Source: Culex pipiens pallens
Taxonomy: Eukaryota; Arthropoda; Insecta; Diptera; Culicidae
Direction of reading: 5' to 3'
Length of the DNA stretch: 64,000 bases
Assembly: GCF_016801865.2 (NCBI RefSeq)
Contig: NC_068938.1
Coordinates: 67,617,005-67,681,004, forward strand
Part shown: positions 13,005 to 24,869 of the stretch, one piece after another
Position numbering within the stretch: position 1 is the first letter of the stretch
How the letters are laid out: the number at the start of each line of letters is the position of its first letter
Translations under genes and position numbers: made by a program
Notes under the pieces: generated by a model
Database searches by the model: none
Told to the model about the DNA's origin: nothing
Seen by the model: the letters and a program-made list of their open reading frames with translations, nothing else

Positions 13005-14590
13005 TTTTTTTTTTTTTTTGAAATTAAATATGTCTTTATTGAACATTCTTATAATAATAACATTTCTTTTACATGCTAAGTGGTATGGCCTAATGCTCTT
13101 CATCTTTGTTGTATTTTTCGTTTTATTATTAACTGATCACATTTATTTATTTGCTTCAAATTGTTTTACATTATTGCATTGAATTGAATACATTTGGGTA
13201 AAAAAGAAAAAAAAATCACTTTAACAGCTAATCCTAACCTAAAACTAAAAAAATAAATTCATTGAAATATTCAAAATCATTAGAACGAGTAAACTACGAA
13301 CTGTATTTTAAGATGAATGCTCCAAGAGTTCTTACTTGTTCCTGGCGAGTTTTGCACCCACGCAGAGTTGTTGTCATCTCGATGAAAATGTTCAGAAGTT
13401 CTTGTGGTGAAAACAGGTCACTACTGCCTTCACCCGTTGATGTTGGTTGGTTTTCCCTCGGTTGCTGACTGAAGCCTGGAGGTGTTGTATGCTCTGCAAC
13501 TCTTTGCCGCTGATTCAACGGCAATGGCTGCAGATTTGGAACCACTCGAACAGATCCCGTTCCAGGTGACGCCAAAGCAGGAAAATCCACGTCCGTGTAT
13601 GCTGGTGGTGTTTTGCGACGATTTGGTTGGTGCCTCGTCGTCGCTTGCTGCCGAATTTTTACAAACTCAGCTCGTTTTGGGCAGCTTTGATTCTTGGTAG
13701 AATGGTCGCCGCCGCAATTGAAGCATTTGGCTTCGATGTTCTCGTTGATTGTTTCGCAAGCTTGTGTTTTGTGCTCACCTCCGCAGGTTGCACAACGACT
13801 CTTGATGAAACAGTTCCTTCCACCATGTCCAAACTGCAAGCAGTTCGAACACTGTGTCACGTCACGGTGCACTGGACGATAACGTTCCCAAGTCACGATG
13901 ATGTTGAAAATAGCCCGAACTGCTTTCAGCTCAGACGGCGTTGTCGATCCTCTCTCGAGATGAACCAGGTACAGTTGATCACGATACTTGATGTCCTTGT
14001 TGTGTCTCGTCATCTTGAAGACTTCGATCACGTTCAACTTAAGAGTTTTGAGCTCTTCTTTCAGCACACTCACATCCATGTCGTACAAGCCACGGAGGAC
14101 CTGTTTCATGGGGCGTTTACCTGGATCGTCATGGCTGTAGTATTCAATCTTTGTGTTGTTCAGGAAATCCCGAACGTAGTTGTAATCCTTTCTGGTAGGT
14201 ACCAGAATTTTGAGTCCATCAGCACACAAGCGAATGGAAGCTCGTAAAGCACCAGATTTGATAAACCCGGTCAGCCACTTTCGCACCGAATCCGATGACG
14301 ATGTTTTCACAAAAATGGGTGGCAACTTTTCCCGTCGTTCAAATTCTTCCTTCTCGCTCACGTCCACAGGGAGGGTAGCAAACTGGTTTCCAGACGAATT
14401 TTGAGCGTCCTTGCTCAAACTGCCTGGCTTTGCAGGTAGCGCTTCGGCATTCTTTAGCTTCTTCAAATCTGCCGATCCTGCTGGTGAGGACCGCCTCTTT
14501 TTCTTGCCCTGAGGCATTTTTGCACTTTTTAAGCACTTTTCAGGAGCTAAAATCCAGGAGTACCTTTCTGAATGATGGTCCACAAAGGAA
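13005..14590 (-). mobile_element. Gag-only Jockey-like non-LTR retrotransposon, full copy with TSD
   Basis: On the minus strand the element runs from 14590 to a poly(A) tail, seen as a T tract at 13003-13019. It has a 73-base 5'UTR, one intact ORF, a 274-base 3'UTR and AATAAA (complement of 13035-13040) about 15 bases before the tail. The 16-bp sequence TCTTTAAACAAAAGTT flanks both ends (12989-13004 and 14591-14606), the target-site duplication expected from target-primed reverse transcription. There is no endonuclease or reverse transcriptase ORF, so it must have been mobilised in trans or be an internally deleted derivative. Confidence 0.88.
13294..14517 (-). CDS. Retrotransposon ORF1 (Gag-like) with zinc knuckles
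   Basis: Nucleic-acid-binding ORF1 protein of a Jockey-clade non-LTR element, 407 residues from the ATG at 14517-14515. The frame is open further upstream, but that part falls in the target duplication and flank, so MPQGKKKRRSS is taken as the start. The N-terminus is Lys/Arg- and Ser-rich. Residues about 130-225 resemble the PRE/C2HC-associated domain (VLRGLYDMDVSVLKEELKTL). Three cysteine knuckles follow: CSNCLQFGHGGRNC (about 223, canonical CCHC), CATCGGEHKTQAC (about 242) and CFNCGGDHSTKNQSC (about 265). The C-terminus FSPQELLNIF...TLGAFILKY is typical of mosquito Jockey ORF1 ends, so the ORF looks complete. No disabling mutation is seen. Confidence 0.9.
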   Translation of the reverse strand: MPQGKKKRRSSPAGSADLKKLKNAEALPAKPGSLSKDAQNSSGNQFATLPVDVSEKEEFERREKLPPIFVKTSSSDSVRKWLTGFIKSGALRASIRLCADGLKILVPTRKDYNYVRDFLNNTKIEYYSHDDPGKRPMKQVLRGLYDMDVSVLKEELKTLKLNVIEVFKMTRHNKDIKYRDQLYLVHLERGSTTPSELKAVRAIFNIIVTWERYRPVHRDVTQCSNCLQFGHGGRNCFIKSRCATCGGEHKTQACETINENIEAKCFNCGGDHSTKNQSCPKRAEFVKIRQQATTRHQPNRRKTPPAYTDVDFPALASPGTGSVRVVPNLQPLPLNQRQRVAEHTTPPGFSQQPRENQPTSTGEGSSDLFSPQELLNIFIEMTTTLRGCKTRQEQVRTLGAFILKYSS

Positions 14591-14606
14591 TCTTTAAACA
14601 AAAGTT
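14591..14606. repeat. Target-site duplication, right copy
   Basis: TCTTTAAACAAAAGTT, an exact match to 12989-13004, marking the 5' boundary of the retroelement. Confidence 0.85.
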
Positions 14607-14729
14607 GCTCGCTCAAAATATAACAAATCGAAATTGGGCTTGAGGGTTAACTTTAAACTTATTTAGGTCTATGATACTCATTCTAGGAATGTAATCTTAA
14701 CTCACATTTCATTTCCATGAAAATCATTG

Positions 14730-14735
14730 TTTATT
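14730..14735 (-). terminator. Poly(A) signal of the LRR gene
   Basis: AATAAA on the minus strand, about 36 bases past the LRR stop codon, followed by AT-rich sequence. Confidence 0.5.
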
Positions 14736-14770
14736 TTCCATAAATTCACAAAACAAGCACTCGTCTTATC

Positions 14771-15782
14771 TCACACACTGGCCTTCATTGAAATAAACCC
14801 CCACCGCAGCGTCGCCCCCAACGCAATCGCAACCACAATCACCACCACGGTCATCAGAATCTCCCGCATGAGACCCCTCGGTGGCTCGTGGTCCGCAATG
14901 CAAACTCCTTCGACGACCTGCTCGTTGAAGTAGCAAGCTACCTCGTCCGCTTCGTCACGGATGCTGATGTTGTGCCGCCGGAACTGCTCGAATGCTTCCT
15001 GGAGTTCTTCCCGTTCGAAAAGGTTCCAACCGATTCGTATCATTTTAAGTTTTGGCATGGCGAGCATCAACGCTGAACCATCGATCGACGTCAGCTTGTT
15101 TTGCTCGATGTTGAGCACCTCCATCGCGGGGTAGTACAGATGGCCGTAGTTGAGGGACTTGATTTTGCAGCTGAACAGATTCAGCTGGGTTAGGCTTTTC
15201 GGGTAGATGTTCAGGGCGACCTTGGTGAGGTAGTTGTGACCTAAGTTTAGAATTCTCAGCTTTGTGAGATTCTGGAACGTGGTTGGATCTATGCTATTGA
15301 TGTAATTATCGCCTAGGAGCAGCACTTCCAAGTTTATTCCGTCCCGGGTTCCACCGTCAAGTTCGGGATGTATAATTTTGGGAAAATTCCCTGTTGAAGT
15401 GCTCGAGGTAGTTCAAAGTGCCACATGGCATGTCCTTGCATTTCCAGGATTGCAGGTCGGCCAAGCATTGTGTGTAACTTGGCGTTGACATCGAAGATCC
15501 TTACCGGACCTTTAACGGATCGAGTTTCGCGGGTGATTCGGACGTAATGAAGGTTCGCGGGAAAGCTATGGATCACGTGCGTTTCTTCCTCAACGTAGTG
15601 AAAATTCTCCAGGATACACATCTTGGAGTACGTGGACGGTACACATGAGTGGTTTTTGTAGATGATTTCGGTAGCAAGAGATGACTGGAAGCACAACAGC
15701 AGAAACCTAAACAGGGGGAAAATTCTTGTAACAAATTTGTAAAATTATTTTGAAATAAAACCTACCAGAACGGCACCCTCAT
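14771..15782 (-). CDS. Leucine-rich-repeat membrane protein gene, two exons, one apparent frameshift
   Basis: Exon 1 (15782-15766, 17 bp) gives MRVPF plus part of Trp. A 59-bp GT-AG intron (15765-15707) follows, and exon 2 starts at 15706. The join gives the signal peptide MRVPFWFLLLCFQSSLA. Next come a Cys-containing N-cap and a region up to PNLTVEPGTE, where the frame stops at 15334. The LRR series resumes at once in another frame: LEVLLLGDNYINSID, LRILNLGHNYLTKV, LTQLNLFSCKIKSL, MEVLNIEQNKLTSID, LKMIRIGWNLF. A Cys-bearing C-cap and the membrane helix ILMTVVVIVVAIALGATL follow, then stop at 14771. One extra base near 15335 would give about 317 residues. Mosquito LRR proteins of this shape act in adhesion or immunity, but the exact family is not recognised. 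The break may be a pseudogene lesion or a sequence error. Confidence 0.8.
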
Positions 15783-15860
15783 CTTGCTCGATCGACAGTT
15801 CGAATTACATTGCAAACATTGCACAAGCTTCTAACCTTCTACTGATAACGGTGTGAGAGT
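15783..15860 (-). promoter_or_regulatory. Likely 5'UTR and initiator of the LRR gene
   Basis: On the minus strand TCAGT (complement of 15841-15845) matches the arthropod initiator about 60 bases upstream of the ATG; a GATAA-type word overlaps it. There is no TATA box at the expected spacing. Motif match only. Confidence 0.3.
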
Positions 15861-18800
15861 GTAGGTGACTGCATTCTTTGAAGCGAAACGTTTAACAACA
15901 ATCCGTCAGAGAAGTGATTTACATACTAGTATAATCATAGGTCTTTTTTGCATCTGTTTTACTCCTTTTCTGATTTATTGATGATTTTATTTCATTTTCT
16001 CTAGTTTTTTTCCATCTTTCTGTTAGAGGATGAATTGAAGTGCCATTTTGGCGACTCTGGGAAGCAAAGGGTTCAAATTTTAGAACTAGTTTCAACACAG
16101 TAAACTCTGGCAAAGTTAACCTTTAATTTGTTTAAGAAAAACCAAAGTTCAGTACCGTTCACAACCACCAAATTGCACCTGTACAAAATAGAGCATGGCA
16201 CCGACTCCCTGAGGCGCTTCTTCTTCAAACCACATCGTTCAATTTCAAGCAGCTTAAAATTGGAGCCAATTTAGTACACAAAACCCACTCAAGTTTGCGC
16301 CGCTATTCGTACCAAATTAGTTTAAGCTCGTGAGTGTGTGTGGTTGTAGTTTGCACCCTTCACAATTCAGAGGAGGACGCTCCAAATAGCAGCCACAATT
16401 TGAAGAAGAAAAAAACACTGTAGGTACTCAATCCAAGACCAGAAACCTAAATTCCTGAAACAATCTCCTTCACCGGTAACCACCAACGGAGCCCATACCT
16501 TGTTGCGGTACCTATTGGTGAATCGGTGATCCAAACCGTCAAGTCACGTCAGATCAAGATCTAGTTATTGGTTTCCTTGTGTAGCTCAACAGGCCGACCG
16601 ACGACCAGCAGGAACTTCTGCAAATCAATAGCTCCCCCTTCGACTTGGAGAAGTACGCGGAAGAGATGCCGTTTGCGGTTTGTTTGGATTTGTGGCAAAG
16701 TGTCTGCGACTTCTAATTTTATGGCTCACTTTTACATCGCGCTCGAGCCAATTCGGTGTTGACAACAATCAGTCTACGGCCGCGGCGGTCGCCAACCACA
16801 ACTGGGTGATCAGGGTATTTATGTGTTGCCTGAGCAAATTTATGACTGGTTAGACGACTGCACCGTTTGCGGCTTTGGCTTTACAGTTGCCGTAGCTTCC
16901 TGTACTTGCGAGATATATAGGGTAACCAACGCGTGGCTACTGAATCTCGTCGACGCAGATAAAGTATGTGGTTTGTGGCCTTCTGCGGCTAATATCCATC
17001 AACGAGCATCAATCAACTCCAAGCATCATCGATATTATGTCCATCGAGACGATTATCGTGCGCACTAATACGCGGAGCCATCAGTTTACATAACCTCACC
17101 TGGACGGGAGGCAATCGATCTCCATTTGAGGCTAACTGATGACACTCAAGTACCCAATTTGCATGTCGACCTGTTTAATGAGTACGAAGTCCACAACGGT
17201 CCACATTTTTTTTATTATAATACCCTCACAAATGGTCAACCCCTTGGCGAAAAATGGCCAACTGGCAACACTTTACCACATACCAAGTGGCGCGATTACA
17301 ACATATCTTCAGGTTTGTGTACTCATTACAGCCTTTTTGTTATTTCAATGTCTAGTGCATCGGTGCAACACGACATCAAACGCACACACTTGATGGAACA
17401 AGTACACACGTAGTTTAAACCTTCTGCTTAAGTTAATTAATATGCAATGTGCATACTGACAAAGGTTAATGAGTTAATGAAGGGTGGTGAAACGGTTGAT
17501 GGGATTGCACGGAAATAATGTAAGAACATTGTCAAGAGGTTCATTTGATTTCGTGGTTTCATACAAGGTTGATATTGATTTTAATTTCAATGCTTATGTT
17601 TATTAAAGCTTTTGGCTGCAAAAATTAATATATCAATGTATATTTTAAGCTTAAAAAATAATGCAGCGCATTTAAAACAGAAAAAACTTCTAATTATTGT
17701 TGCAATGGCTAAAATGATAATTTTTGAAACATCAAATTTTACTCCTTCCTTTTTAATTGAAATCAAGCAAAAATTGTTGTTCAAAATCCACTCCTTCACT
17801 CGCGAGCACTAATCAGACGCGACGCAAGTCTACTCTGATAAATTCCTACCGTTTGTCACTGCCACTTAATCGCTACTGCATACTCTCTCTTCTGCACTTT
17901 ATCTCTCTCTCACTCACTCTGATCAGCTGTGAGAAGTGATCGAACCAAATGCTGGCTGCTTGCGAATCGTGATAGCTCACGATTGGTTGCGGCTTGACGG
18001 TTCAAGCAATCTGATTGGGGATGAGTGGATGATTTTAAATCTTTGAATCAAAAATGAGGACTCCTGAAGTTTGAGCATCAGAAATTTTACAGCTTAGTGG
18101 TTCTCTACGATTTAGCAAATCGACTTTTCGTTATTTTTTTTATTTGGATGAGACATTGTCCACACAGAAAAAAATGAGTATTTGAAAAATTCGTGTTTTC
18201 TAATTAAAATCAAAAACCCGAACAAAAAAAAACATTTTTTCAAAGCAAAAACAAATTTGCAATTGCAAATTCGAAAAAAATACATTTTTTTTTGGATAAA
18301 ATGTACCATTTTAAAGTTATAGCTGCTCTAAAATAAAAAAGAATTCAATAATTTTGTTTTTTTTTGTATTTTGATAATACTTCCTGCACGAAATGCAATG
18401 CGAAAAAAATATTTTTGAGATTTACTACAATTCTCCTGGAACTTTGAAAATAGTTTAGCAAATAGTTACTGCCTCACAAAGTATTCGAATCGATTTTGCT
18501 TAAACCCAGTTATATCAGGCAGGCAAAAATGTATTTTTTCCAAGTTTTTGATACTTTCAAAAAAACATTTTTTCAAAAAATCGTGTCTCCCAAACCAGAT
18601 TTTGCACCACGCTCAGAAGATCATAACCCTAATAATCATAGCCTTCAACTTTGCCGAGAACACCAAATCGATCAAAAATCCCTTCTCAAAATACAGAATT
18701 TCATACAACTTTATTCTAAGATTATGACTTTATTTGAAATATGCTCAAATTCAGGATTTTGTCTCAAAAACTGTTTTGGGAACTGCTGATTTTTGAAAAA

Positions 18801-19160
18801 AATAATAAAAAAAAACTCACAAAACAATAACTGATAAAGAAAAATGTAAATTGAAATGAAGAATTGCTAAAATAAAAAAAAACGCATCTTGTTTAATAAA
18901 CTATTCAAAAATACATTTATAATACGAAATTATTTCAAAATGCTTCCATATAACTTTTTAAATCAGAAAACATTTAAAAGAACTGTTCATTTGTTGAACT
19001 CACAAAAATGCTTCGAAAATATTAAAAAAAAAAATGACCAAGTTTAATATTTTTTTGTCATTTTCGGACTTTTGGCCATTCAAAATGTTGGCCACTTTCA
19101 ACCTTTTGTCCCTAAGAACTTTTGTTCTTTTGACCTTTTTGCATTAGACCTTTTTCATCA
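15861..19160. other. Non-coding; one possible short exon
   Basis: 16100-17420 is less AT-rich. Near 16590-16680, between an acceptor-like CTCAACAG and a following GT, a plus-strand frame reads TDDQQELLQINSSPFDLEKY and on to EEMPF, which looks coding but matches no family I know. 17560-19160 is AT-rich repeat debris. No gene is called. Confidence 0.3.
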
Positions 19161-19745
19161 ATCATTCACCCAAAGTTAAAGACCGAGGGGATAGTCCTCC
19201 CGAAAAGAAACGTGAGGAAAGTACTATTTTGCGAGAGTAAAAACCTCTCGCGTGTTCATTCGTTCATTAAAACAGTTCATCCTATTGAGTGGCTTATATG
19301 GACAAATGACCGCCACTTAGTCACCGAACCATAGGGACGTGGCGTTACATCGTGCTGCCATCTGGTTTTTTTAAGTGCAAGAGTGGAAAAGTGCTGAGTC
19401 ATCGTCTAAAAATAGACGGCGTCCTATCTCGCCCAGCAAAATGAAGTCGATAAAGTAGTCGGTTTCGATGAGAAAAAGTGGAAAACGTGGTCTAAAAATA
19501 GCGACGCCATCCCCCTATGGTGGCCCATACGGCAAAGGCACGGTTCAATAAGCCGAAGGTCTTGGGTTCGAGTCTCGGTACCGGTACTTTTTTTTTTTTT
19601 TGATAGGTGACATTTTTTGGAAAATGATCCCATGAGTAAAGTACTCTCTGTAATTTCGGGATTTATCCTCTCCGTCCGCACACAGTACCGTTTTACTACC
19701 GAACCGTGCTCTTTATCCTCTCGTATGACGATGCTCAATTCTGGG
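19160..19745 (+). repeat. Dispersed repeat with a tRNA-like segment
   Basis: 19519-19583 has tRNA-like promoter words, ending GGGTTCGAGTCTC (B box), followed by a T tract and a non-coding body. This looks like a tRNA-derived SINE rather than a working tRNA, because the anticodon arm does not fold well. Confidence 0.4.
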
Positions 19746-20159
19746 TGTTGTTTTAAATATTTTTTGCTTTAATTTTCTGAAAATTAAGCATAAAGATTCG
19801 GCATTTTTTACATTTCTATATAAAACAAAGATGTTAGTTAGTTCGTTTAAGTTATTGTTTTAATTTCATTAGAATCGGTTACGTAGTGTCCTGTTTTCTT
19901 TTTGTTGATAATCGTGGATCGTAATAATTTATTCCAACTGGCAGTTCTAGTATTAACTCATCAAACTATCGAATTTATGAAGAGTAAAGCGTTTTTTATT
20001 TACTAATTTTGAAATTTGCACGCGTTATCTAAATTGTACAATTAGTAAATATATACTGATAAGTCCAGCCCATAGCACTACTGCTCGGTTGGCACGCGTT
20101 CGATTTAAAAAACTTTCTAACTAATCAATAATTTATCTTTCCGCAGCCGGCTGCCTAAG

Positions 20160-20530
20160 ATTTAAATTTTTAAACCGATAAACAAAATGCTCATGGTCAC
20201 ATCACTGCCACTCGTGAATCCTGACCTCATACCCATCTACTAACCCCCTCAAAACTAATGTGATACTTTGTCGGAGATGCAGTCGATTGGGCGGTCTCTA
20301 TCACTCAAGTATCGGACTAACATTCCCATCCACTTCCCCGTGACTCTACCACTGGTCGTGGCCGGCGCCGGTATTGATCAGCATGATAGGGGCCTTTGAG
20401 AAGTTGCGAAGCGAGGAAAGATAGCACCCACTCATCTTCCACGGCTCGTGGATGTAACTTCTGGAGGTCCTGGTCAATAACGGAGTAGCAACTGCGGGTG
20501 GGCACCTATGCTTATGCTTATGCTTTCTAT
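20160..20530. repeat. Dispersed repeat ending in (TGCTTA)n
   Basis: A GC-balanced non-coding block that stops at a short ATGCTTATGCTTATGCTT tail, typical of SINE or non-LTR ends. The head is not identified. The minus-strand ORF across it has no family match. Confidence 0.4.
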
Positions 20531-20639
20531 ATAAAACAAAGATGTTCAAAAATACTAGCAACTGCCCACGGTAAAAAAAACAAAGAACTTTTTTTTTATT
20601 TGGATCCAAGCAGTATTTTTTGAATACCCTAATAAACAT

Positions 20640-20765
20640 GATCACGTCATCTTTTCCCTTCTGGAATCGATTGCTTAGTAAAGGGAAGGTAGTGTATCGT
20701 CACAAACTGGACCTTATCACGACACCTTAGGGAGGCGACCTATGGAATGTTAACATTAACCTTAA
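20640..20765 (+). repeat. SINE, 5'-truncated copy
   Basis: Near-identical to 63880-64000 (CTTTTCCCTTCTGGA, GCTTAGTAAAGGGAAGG, CACAAACTGGACCTTATC, CATTAACCTTAA), but lacking the tRNA head. Confidence 0.75.
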
Positions 20766-22211
20766 CATGTTAACATTAAGTTGAGAATGAAACTGCCACT
20801 GAATCCGCTTTGTAAATGCCGGCCCTGATACTCTTCAAGGGTGTTCCCCTCAGGAACTGGGAAAGATTTACTTTTACTTACTAATGAACATGGGTGTTTG
20901 ACAAAAAGGTGGTAAACTGAGGAAACGCAATTTTGAGCTGAATCGGTAAAGATAAACCAATTGATATGCAAGTTACAATTTTTTTTTAACTTCTCAGAAT
21001 CATGTCCTAGTAGCACTTTTAACCTTTGAAGAAAAAAAAATCAAAGAAACTTTTAGTATGATTAATAATCTAAATTTTGAGAATTGCTAACCCAACAAAA
21101 AATATACTTTTGTTTTTTATAAAACATAGCTATGTTCCAAAAATTGAGTGACATATTTTTTCCCGATCAACAAAGAGATACTTACAAAAACTAACGACAT
21201 CTATTGTGACACTTGTAGCACCATAACTTGAAACAACATTTCAAAGCATGATTCACAAACTTGACGATTCAATTCCATTTGCCTTCTGTTACTGACAGTT
21301 ATAATTGAATACCTTTACCACCATCTCGGGTAGAGCTCTCAACTAATATTATGCGAATCATACATCTTGCTAGATCCTTCGCAGTGCACTGACTGTGTTA
21401 TTCCCTGACTGACACTCACAAACACTTGTCATCATCGCATTAATATGCCGTAAAGGTTTTCTGACTAGAAGCGAGAAACGGTTTTTTTGTTCACTCTTTG
21501 TGGCTTTGCCTACCGATGAATGCTAATTGAGTGAGCTTTAAAGAATGCTTTTGTCAAGAAATATTACCTTAACCAACTGTGTTCAACAGAGTGCAATGAT
21601 TCATAAAAGATGTAAACCATAAATGTGGGTGACTGGCGCAGTTAAAACGTTTTCAAACCAAATGAGTTAGTGGGACGACGACCTTCCTGTCAAAAAACAT
21701 CCGTTACGATGTAATTCCAGCAATTTTATGCAAACCAACGCAACGGTTTTTTTGGTGCAGCAGCGGCACCTGCTTTGCTAAAATTTACTTTGTTTACACT
21801 GTAATTAGCTGATGCACGTTGGAACCGCTTCGTCGTAGCTCAGAAGCTCAGCGGAAAAGTTTAACCATGGCGATTAACTTTAATGACCACCCCCGGGGCA
21901 CCTAGCGTATAGTTAAGTATTTGCCTCTCCTAAAATGCCGAAACTGAAACCGATTGGCAACCGAACTCTCCAACCCGGTCTAAGTTTCGCTTTAAAGTAG
22001 ATATTTTTTTTCTATTTGTTGCGAACGAGAGCCAGTCGTTTATTTTTTTTGTTTAAATCTTAAAACAACAATTTAAACGCGTTACAACTGGATTATCACC
22101 ACCTCTCGACTCAAGACTGAATTGAGTACAACCCATAAAGGGAACGCCCGGAACGTAAGAGCCCAAGCATTTGGAACGACCTCGCTCGCGGTGTTAAACG
22201 GTTGGATTATA
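20766..22211. other. Non-coding; no gene recognised
   Basis: Moderate GC, with no ORF of note and no clear inverted or tandem repeat. Could hold regulatory sequence. Confidence 0.45.
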
Positions 22212-22418
22212 CACAGAAAAAAAAATGATGGTAATATTCATCAGAAATGGTGACAGATTTGGTGGCAAAAAAAATGATTAATTTTACCCCAGAAAATGAT
22301 GAATTTTCATCAGTTTTTGATGAATATTCATCAGGTTCACCTTTTTACACATTTTTTTAGAGTTAATATTCAACCTACCAAATTTTCAACATTTCAAAAT
22401 TCAACTTTTTTTTCTGTG
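22212..22418. mobile_element. 207-bp TA-flanked MITE saturated with GATGAA/TTCATC
   Basis: TA at 22210-22211 and 22419-22420; inverted ends CACAGAAAAAAAA and TTTTTTTTCTGTG. Inside, ATGATGAATTTTCATC-type palindromic words recur. TA duplication fits Tc1/mariner-type mobilisation. Confidence 0.8.
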
Positions 22419-24869
22419 TATGGGGGGCTGTGGAGATTTTTTGTAATTGGATACCTCTTTATGGATGTTACTTGACGAGGTATGCAAAATTATATTAACA
22501 GTGAAAACTTTTATGTTAGATATTGATAGTTGGAATATAAATTCTTTTAGTTGAATTTAAATTTGTTTTACCTTTTTTTTCAATTTTTGTTTTCAATTTT
22601 TGAATTGGCTGGAATTGGCATTTTTTTTGGGGCTCAAAATATTAACTATCAACAAATGCGGAAAAAGGGTTTTAGAATTCTCCAATAAATAGTATTTTTG
22701 TAAATAATCTGATCTTCACCTGAATTTCTAAAATCAAATCTAGAAATGAAAGCAAAACTCGAACTGTAACTATATCATATTTCAATTGTTTGAAAAACAT
22801 ATAAGTCAGACCACTTTCATCCGAAAGCATTACAAAACCAAATAAATAATTAGATTACGTAAATCACCACAACTAGTGTTGTTTCCATTTTCTCCACTGT
22901 TTTTACAACACACCGTAATGGAAGTAAACACAATTCTGTAATTTCCCCAATTTGCAATCACAACACCAATTGCATCGTGTGCCGGTCGTCATCGGTTTGG
23001 CATGTTTTCCCCATCAAAACAACAAATTTGCACTTATTAGTGGCACACTTGCAATACCTACTTAATGATGGGCAAAATTTATGCGCGTTCGTTCAAAAAA
23101 AAGCAAAATAAACGCAAACCAAATCTTGGGCAACCGGAAAATTTGGAACGCCGGCCACGGGGCTTTGAAGAAGCCCCCCTCGTTTAAGGTTTGTCGAAGA
23201 GAAATTGCCTTCAATTTAATTTTACAGTTTGTGAAGTTTCGACTTGGACGAAAGAAACGAAAAAAAGAGGAAGAGATGTTGTAATTGTTGATGAGTAAAT
23301 AGCGCAAATTGAGCGTAAATCGTAAACAACCAACCAACCTGACTGTTCAGTAGAAGTGGGCTTTCGACACTTGAAGCGATTTATTACACGTGGACGAATG
23401 GTTATTGCCAGGTGACCAGTGGAAGCGGCTTCCCCCCTTTGCGGGTGGTCCGCGATTGAGCTCGATGGGGTTGGGGTGGAATTTTTCGCGCGACTTGTTT
23501 ATGGGCGCTTCTCACGTTTGGACGTTTTGCGCAATGTTTCCGTGTTTTGACAGTCGGTAAGGTAGGACTATTTATTATTTTAGCTGGGTTGTGTTTTGTT
23601 GTTGCGTTAAATTAATGGAAATCATTTGGAAGGAATGCTGATTGTTAAATGTGAAAAAATCGAAAGATTCTATTATAGAGCAATTCCAGCTCAAATCGGG
23701 AATTTTTCTGGTACTTTTGTACTCGACCCTCGCCGATTTCAATGAAACTTTGTACACATGTTATCCTAGGCCTATATAAGCCATTTTTGTGTATATGGAG
23801 CCACTTGTACTCGAAAATAACATTTGAGAAGGGCGTAAGTTATTTAAATATTTTTGAATTTTGTAATTTAAAAATTACTGTATCTCGAATCCGTTGCATC
23901 GTATCAAAAAGTGGTCAAAGACAAACTTGAAGGAAATTGGATGGACTTTCTGAAAAAATACACTGAAATAAAAATACACACCACTTTTATGAGATTTTTA
24001 GATTTTTAAGCCTAAAAGTTAAATTTAAAGGTGACGTCACGATTTTTTTTGTCAACATTTTTGAAGAAATAGCCTAAGATGTTACAAAAAGACTCACGAA
24101 AAATGCAGGATGGTATGACTCTCCTAAAAAAATACAAAAATCATTTATATTTTGAAAATATCGATCATATGGTCACACCAAATTTAAACTTTTTTCATAG
24201 TTGCAAAACAAATTTGAAATTTGACTTTCAAACCCTCTTGATAAATTGCACGGGTTTCTTGGTTCAGGTTATTGAAAAATACATTTCGTACATTTTGTTG
24301 AATTTTTAAAATATTTCATGAGGAAAAACCACCAGCAAAAAATATTTTCGAATAGCTGAGAACAAATCCTAAAATTTTCCTTTCTAAGACTACATTGATC
24401 AATTTGCTGGTTGCTGAGATACAGCCTCCCAAAATTGAAATTTTGTGCAAATGAATTTTTTTTCTCAGTGATACCTTATTTTTCAAATGACACTATTTAG
24501 GAAAATATTGGATCGTTTTGCATGTTAAAATATGAAACTTTTGTGGAATTTGCTGTTCTTTTCAAATACAATCATTTCAAAATCAATATCAACATTTCTA
24601 AATACTGATTTTGGACTTTTTCAAATGTAAGTCTTAATTTAAAATAATAATTATTTTTATTGAAAACAGCAGAAATTTTCAAAAAAGTTTAATTTTTCAA
24701 TAATAAGAATTCAACCAATACAGGCCAGTTTTCCGAAGTTTCGAATATCCGAAGTTCAATTATCCGATGGTTTGTATAGGACTTTTAATAATCAAATCAT
24801 TAACAAAAAATTAAATGAGCTTTTTTTATTTTCTTGCATTAAAATTGGAGTTGTTGAATGCCTTTTAGC
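22419..24869. other. Non-coding, repeat debris
   Basis: 22950-23560 is less AT-rich but has no supported ORF. 23700-24480 resembles low-copy dispersed repeats with TTTGTACACATG and CTGAGATACAGCC phrases. No gene seen. Confidence 0.45.

Noticed and set aside
13627..14247. 206-codon plus-strand ORF
   Set aside because: Antisense to the retrotransposon ORF1, whose zinc knuckles make the minus strand the real one.
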